DNA of 64,000 bases. Source: Hydractinia symbiolongicarpus (Eukaryota; Cnidaria; Hydrozoa; Anthoathecata; Hydractiniidae). Under the pieces are notes generated by a model. The model saw only the letters and a program-made list of their open reading frames with translations, had not been told where the DNA came from and did no database searches. The stretch is from positions 28,634,001 through 28,698,000 of the forward strand of contig NC_079882.1 in assembly GCF_029227915.1 (NCBI RefSeq). The letters run 5' to 3'. Positions 60,260 to 64,000 of this stretch are shown piece by piece; the stretch's first letter is position 1, and every line of letters starts with the position of its first letter. The position numbers and the translations under genes were made by a program.

Positions 60260-61690
60260 ATTGGACAGAGTAACGATGGGCTTTTTTCTGTGTTTTTAAT
60301 TAAACCGTTGTGATAAAGTTTTTAAAAAAAATGTTATTTCGCCTATTACTCATGTGTGACACGGTTTACCTGTAATAAGCGTTCAACCAGGTATTAACAA
60401 CGGGCTGTTTTGTGTGTTTTTTATTTAAATTTAAGTTGTAAAAAGTTTCTTTGGAAAAAGGTTATTACTCCTATAGACATGTGTGATACAGTTTACCTGT
60501 ACTAAGAGCTCAGTCCGGTGTCATGAATAATTTGTTAACATTTACTGAAATTTATATAATAAAATAATATTGACTATTGTTTTGCTATGACGGAGTAACA
60601 ACTAAAAGGGTATTAAGCATAAACGCATGGTATACCTGTATTAATGGAGAGGCTGCTTAATAAAAGTTCATGATGAGTGTTGATTTTACAGTCCAGACTA
60701 ACTGGCTTGGTCGTTTGCTCCATAAAAAAGTCCCAAAATAAATCAATTTTGTTTACGTTTTTGTGAGTGCTGAGTTGAAAAACATTATTTTTATTATTTC
60801 AAACTACTAAACTTGCTAAAAAATTTGCGAGTAAGGGTAAAGAAAGTAAAGATTCAAGGAATAAAGATGAACCCACCCTTGCGGTCTATATATTTACTCA
60901 TATTTGGCGCCATCTCATCATAACAAACTCTATCGTTCGAAGTTGATAGCATGGTGTGGAAAGGGAATTCAAAACATGAAAGAAATATGGTTGTTGGTCA
61001 TGACATATATTACTTTAGTTCAAAGAAGTTTAAACGAAAGTTATAAAAAGCTGTTACTACTATAGTACGTAAAATATTCTTAGTTATCTCGAGTCAAAAA
61101 TCTTATTTTTGATGTTTACTGGTGAGTACATCTAAAACCTACTTATTTTCACCCTATACACAGCTATAAAATTCTGTAGAAAAGATTCTAAAAAGATACA
61201 TGGATAGTTAGTTGTGAAGTTATTTATTTGTTATTATAGTGGTTGTCATAGCAGATTTTAGGATTCACAAATCTATAATTTTTTTCTCCCGCTCAAAATT
61301 TATTTTCTTGTTGCCACAAAATTTACCCTTCTCTCTCACATTTGTTTGGATATAGTCTGTTTGAGTATGTTTATAATCTTTTATATTTTAAACAGGACAC
61401 ATATTTATAGCAGTTTTTTAAAACTGAAATGTACATATCCTGTATAAATATTCTGATAAATAATAATCTCCTTTAAGCGCTTAGTCCAGTGTTGACAACG
61501 GGCTGTTTTCTGTGTTCCTGTTTAACCGAAGTTGTGCAAAAGTTTTTTTTGGAGAAAGGTATGTACAATGAATGTGTGACATTAGAATTACATTCATTTT
61601 TGAACTTTCACCACAATCATTTTTCAAAAAACAACAAAGCTTGGTCAACCATTTTTGCTATGGCGGGGCGACAACACGTTGTAGACTAAG
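60260..61690 (+). repeat. Dispersed copies of a ~130-bp repeat
   Basis: Related segments begin near 60264, 60395 and 61493, each with AACGGGCTGTTTT(C/G)TGTGT-like sequence. About 40 bp on come GTTGT..AAAGTTT and TTTGGA(A/G)AAAGGT; the first two copies then have ATGTGTGA.AC.GTTTACCTGT. A second shared word, TTGCTATG(A/G)CGG, occurs at about 60583 and 61659. Copies are diverged, so the unit edges are approximate. Confidence 0.5.
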
Positions 61691-62559
61691 GAAATGTTCA
61701 GAAAAGTTATTTTTTACATTTTCAAAAAGTTCTTCAAGCTGCAATTTTTCGTTAGCATATTGATTTCTTTCAGCTTTCTTAAATTCTCTCTTAACAAGGT
61801 TGGTTAAGCCATAGTCACATGACTATGGTTAAGCTTACACTTTTATCTCTAGCTAACACAATCACGCGCTGAGATTCACTTTGTACAGAGAAAAATTACT
61901 GAAGAAAAATGATACAATAAAAAATTCTCATGTAATACTAATTTTTCTGATTGCGTAACTTGTACGTTTGACGCCAATGAAAATAAAAAAAAGTAATTTT
62001 TATGACGTCGTCGGGAAATGACGTCATATCTGTATGAAAGTTTCTTATTTTAACGAAAATGATATATAAAGTCTATATACAGTCCCGTTATTTCCAAACA
62101 ATAAAATAACGTCATTGGGATCAGAAATGACGTCACTTCGCCGGGTTAATACTTCTGTAAGTTTTGGAGAGCATACAAAAAGTAAACTTCGCATGCTCTC
62201 CAAATGCAAAAACCTTTCTGACAAATAATTATTTCTGAATGACAAGCATTTATTTGTGAAAGCGTTCCTCAGGACACCGAGTGGCATTGGAAGCCGTGCA
62301 AGGTCAAAATTAAGAGAAAGTTGTTTAAGGAAAGAGATTGAGTTTCGTATTTATTAATTTCATCCTCAATACTCAATGTTGTTCTTTTTGCTTATTAGAC
62401 GGCGAGAATAAGCGCAGTGCCGATGGGAGACAAAAGGCCCTGGGAACGAGGTTGCTTCAATATTTTGGTTAACAATGTTAAGAATTCACTCATTATTTTA
62501 CAATCGAAAATAAAATTCCTAATTTCAAATTTATTACTTGTTTTATAAATTGCTTCCAT
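61691..62559. other. 3' flank of the class C GPCR
   Basis: Holds two perfect CRE palindromes TGACGTCA (62019-62026, 62128-62135) plus related GACGTC words. A hairpin of TTGGAGAGCAT and ATGCTCTCCAA lies at 62163-62203. An arm copy of the 57080 foldback element is at 62436. AATAAA on the minus strand (62530-62535) probably ends the GPCR transcript. No other gene is seen. Confidence 0.45.
62530..62535 (-). terminator. Polyadenylation signal of the class C GPCR
   Basis: AATAAA on the minus strand, 25 bp beyond the stop codon at 62560-62562. This would give a very short 3' untranslated region. Confidence 0.5.
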
Positions 62560-64000
62560 TTAGTTTTCCTTCGTTTGTGCTTGATCATTATTTCTGTCGA
62601 CTCGATCATCCAATTTTGTTATAGGCTTCTTGTTTGACGGAACAGTCTCGCTTGTATCGGGATTTTTCATTTCAGTGTGATCAGAGGCATTTGTTTCATA
62701 TCCGATATTCAAAATTCCAACTGGCTGTCTTGATTGGGGAGTGGTTATTGCTTTAAACAAAGTCGTAAGAACCATGCATGTTAAATAAACAAAGCCGTAA
62801 CTAATTATAGTCAACAAAGTCACCATGGCCTGGTACTCACCAACGACATAATTTACTGTTATGATATAGCCTGAATTTATAATACATAACGAAAAGCAAG
62901 TGAAATAGATATATTTCCCCACTTGATTTCGGTGGTTGTGCTGCTCAGACATGCTTTGGATAAAAGCAATCAATAAAATTATACACGGAAATGCAAACAC
63001 GGTAATTCGTAACCACGTAAATTTTATAACACATTTTTGAAAATACTCATTCTTGTTAAAAATCTTCTCAATGTTATTTCCATCTGTAAGTAACCAGGCA
63101 AGGATTAGAAATGCTTGGATAACTAATAAAAGTGCAAACAATAACAATCTGGTAATGCGAGTGTTCTCTTTATGAGTTGCGTGTTTCGAAACAAATCGTG
63201 CGACAGAGTCACTTTTCACTAAGAGTAGCGCACTATACAATATCATGACCATATGAAAATAGGCGTTCTGTAGAGTACACAAACCTGGTTTTGGCGGAAC
63301 AAGATGTAATATAGTATATGAAAATGTTGTCAACAACAACAAGAATGTGGGAACTATCATAGCGAAGGGGGATTTTTTTACGACGTCAGATCTTTGCAAC
63401 AAAGCCATAATGGACACTACGGTTAAAATAATACCTAGTATGCTTAAAATAGCAGTTGTTAAGCCAATGGCCTCTCCTGGACGCAAGTGCAAGATGGGTG
63501 TTGTTACACACTCTTTATTCGCCACAGCGTGTTCGAAATCTTGACATTTCACGCATTTTTCAGCATTCGTTTGATTACTTACGGTACTTTCTTCACAACT
63601 TCTGCATTCCCAACAACACCCTCTTTTACCAACAACATACTCACCAGGTTGGCAAGTCGTGCTACAAGTCGACTGTGGTTGCATTTTAGTCCATGTTGGC
63701 CATCTAAGCCTGCTATAATTTAGCGAAAGACCTTTTCCATGTGTCCAATTACCTATGGTTACGTACGCAACATTATTGGTTTCAGAATCAATTTGGATCT
63801 GCTCGATGGAATATGAAACGTACGCTGGGTTACCAATTTCGTCAAAGGCGAAGGTTTGCTCTCTCCGTGTTTTAAAATTAACTTTTTTCATAGCGTTTGT
63901 TAAAGCTTCAGGTGTAATCGGTGAAGTGGAAGATTTGTTGATGACGTCATCCAAAGCATAACCTATTGCATCAACAGCATCAATCAAATTATTGATCTGG
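62560..64000 (-). CDS. Class C GPCR, metabotropic-glutamate-like, 5' partial
   Basis: A cell-surface receptor of the mGluR/CaSR class; ligand unknown. The open frame runs to the window edge, so the Venus-flytrap domain is mostly outside. Counting from the Leu codon at 63987: residues 1-90 are the end of the ligand-binding domain. About 108-160 form a nine-cysteine NCD3G linker (CSTTCQPGEY, GCCWECRSC, CVKCQD). Seven membrane segments lie near 174-197, 207-229, 240-259, 279-301, 326-344, 358-380 and 387-411. Cys237 and Cys319 are placed for the conserved extracellular disulfide. The tail, about 64 residues, is hydrophilic. Linker plus 7TM lie in one uninterrupted exon. NCD3G excludes GABA-B receptors. 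The PKxY motif after TM7 of vertebrate mGluRs is absent, so the exact subgroup is open. Confidence 0.9.
   Translation of the reverse strand, partial: QINNLIDAVDAIGYALDDVINKSSTSPITPEALTNAMKKVNFKTRREQTFAFDEIGNPAYVSYSIEQIQIDSETNNVAYVTIGNWTHGKGLSLNYSRLRWPTWTKMQPQSTCSTTCQPGEYVVGKRGCCWECRSCEESTVSNQTNAEKCVKCQDFEHAVANKECVTTPILHLRPGEAIGLTTAILSILGIILTVVSIMALLQRSDVVKKSPFAMIVPTFLLLLTTFSYTILHLVPPKPGLCTLQNAYFHMVMILYSALLLVKSDSVARFVSKHATHKENTRITRLLLFALLLVIQAFLILAWLLTDGNNIEKIFNKNEYFQKCVIKFTWLRITVFAFPCIILLIAFIQSMSEQHNHRNQVGKYIYFTCFSLCIINSGYIITVNYVVGEYQAMVTLLTIISYGFVYLTCMVLTTLFKAITTPQSRQPVGILNIGYETNASDHTEMKNPDTSETVPSNKKPITKLDDRVDRNNDQAQTKEN

Overview
This is a window of an animal nuclear genome. It is AT-rich, its genes are split by GT-AG introns, and it carries many transposon families. 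The protein content and compact intron style suggest a cnidarian, probably a hydrozoan, but that placement is inference. No bacterial-style operons, rRNA genes, CRISPR arrays or intact tRNA genes were seen. All exon coordinates were worked out by hand from reading frame, GT/AG sites and remembered family conservation, and need transcript support.

Layout from left to right: (1) 356-12029 (+) is IK/RED, a spliceosome component, in about 22 small exons. Its intron 12 holds an almost intact PIF/Harbinger transposon (5499-8708, TTA target duplication). The element encodes a DDE transposase broken by one in-frame TGA and, on the opposite strand, the partner Myb/SANT-like protein. Intron 17 carries a 52-bp tandem array that has copied the gene's own 5' splice site. 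(2) 13693-19463 (-) is dCMP deaminase (DCTD) in three exons. Its large first intron is filled with a tRNA-derived SINE, a 5'-truncated LINE and a 195-bp tandem repeat. (3) 20710-40502 (+) is a Shroom-family gene in nine exons: an N-terminal PDZ domain, a long disordered middle with an Ena/VASP-type FPPPP motif, and a C-terminal ASD2 coiled coil. It lies head-to-head with DCTD across about 1.2 kb. (4) 45351-53870 (+) holds a secreted ten-cysteine protein of the Dickkopf-Cys2/prokineticin type. Three separate signal-peptide exons (45351, 48110, 51580), all ending in phase 0, lie upstream of its shared cysteine exons. This is the most unusual arrangement in the window and may be a case of alternative first exons. 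(5) 53871-62559 has no host gene that I can see. It holds MITEs, minisatellites and a decayed DDE_1 (pogo/jerky-type) transposase relic. (6) 62560-64000 (-) is the 3' part of a class C (metabotropic-glutamate-like) GPCR that runs off the right edge.

The host genes act in different processes (splicing, pyrimidine nucleotide supply, epithelial shape, extracellular signalling, receptor signalling), and nothing suggests one shared pathway. Mobile DNA dominates the rest: Harbinger plus MITEs with TTA/TAA duplications, two tRNA-derived SINE families, LINE 3' ends with GAT-repeat tails, a miniature Helitron-like element and palindromic foldback elements.
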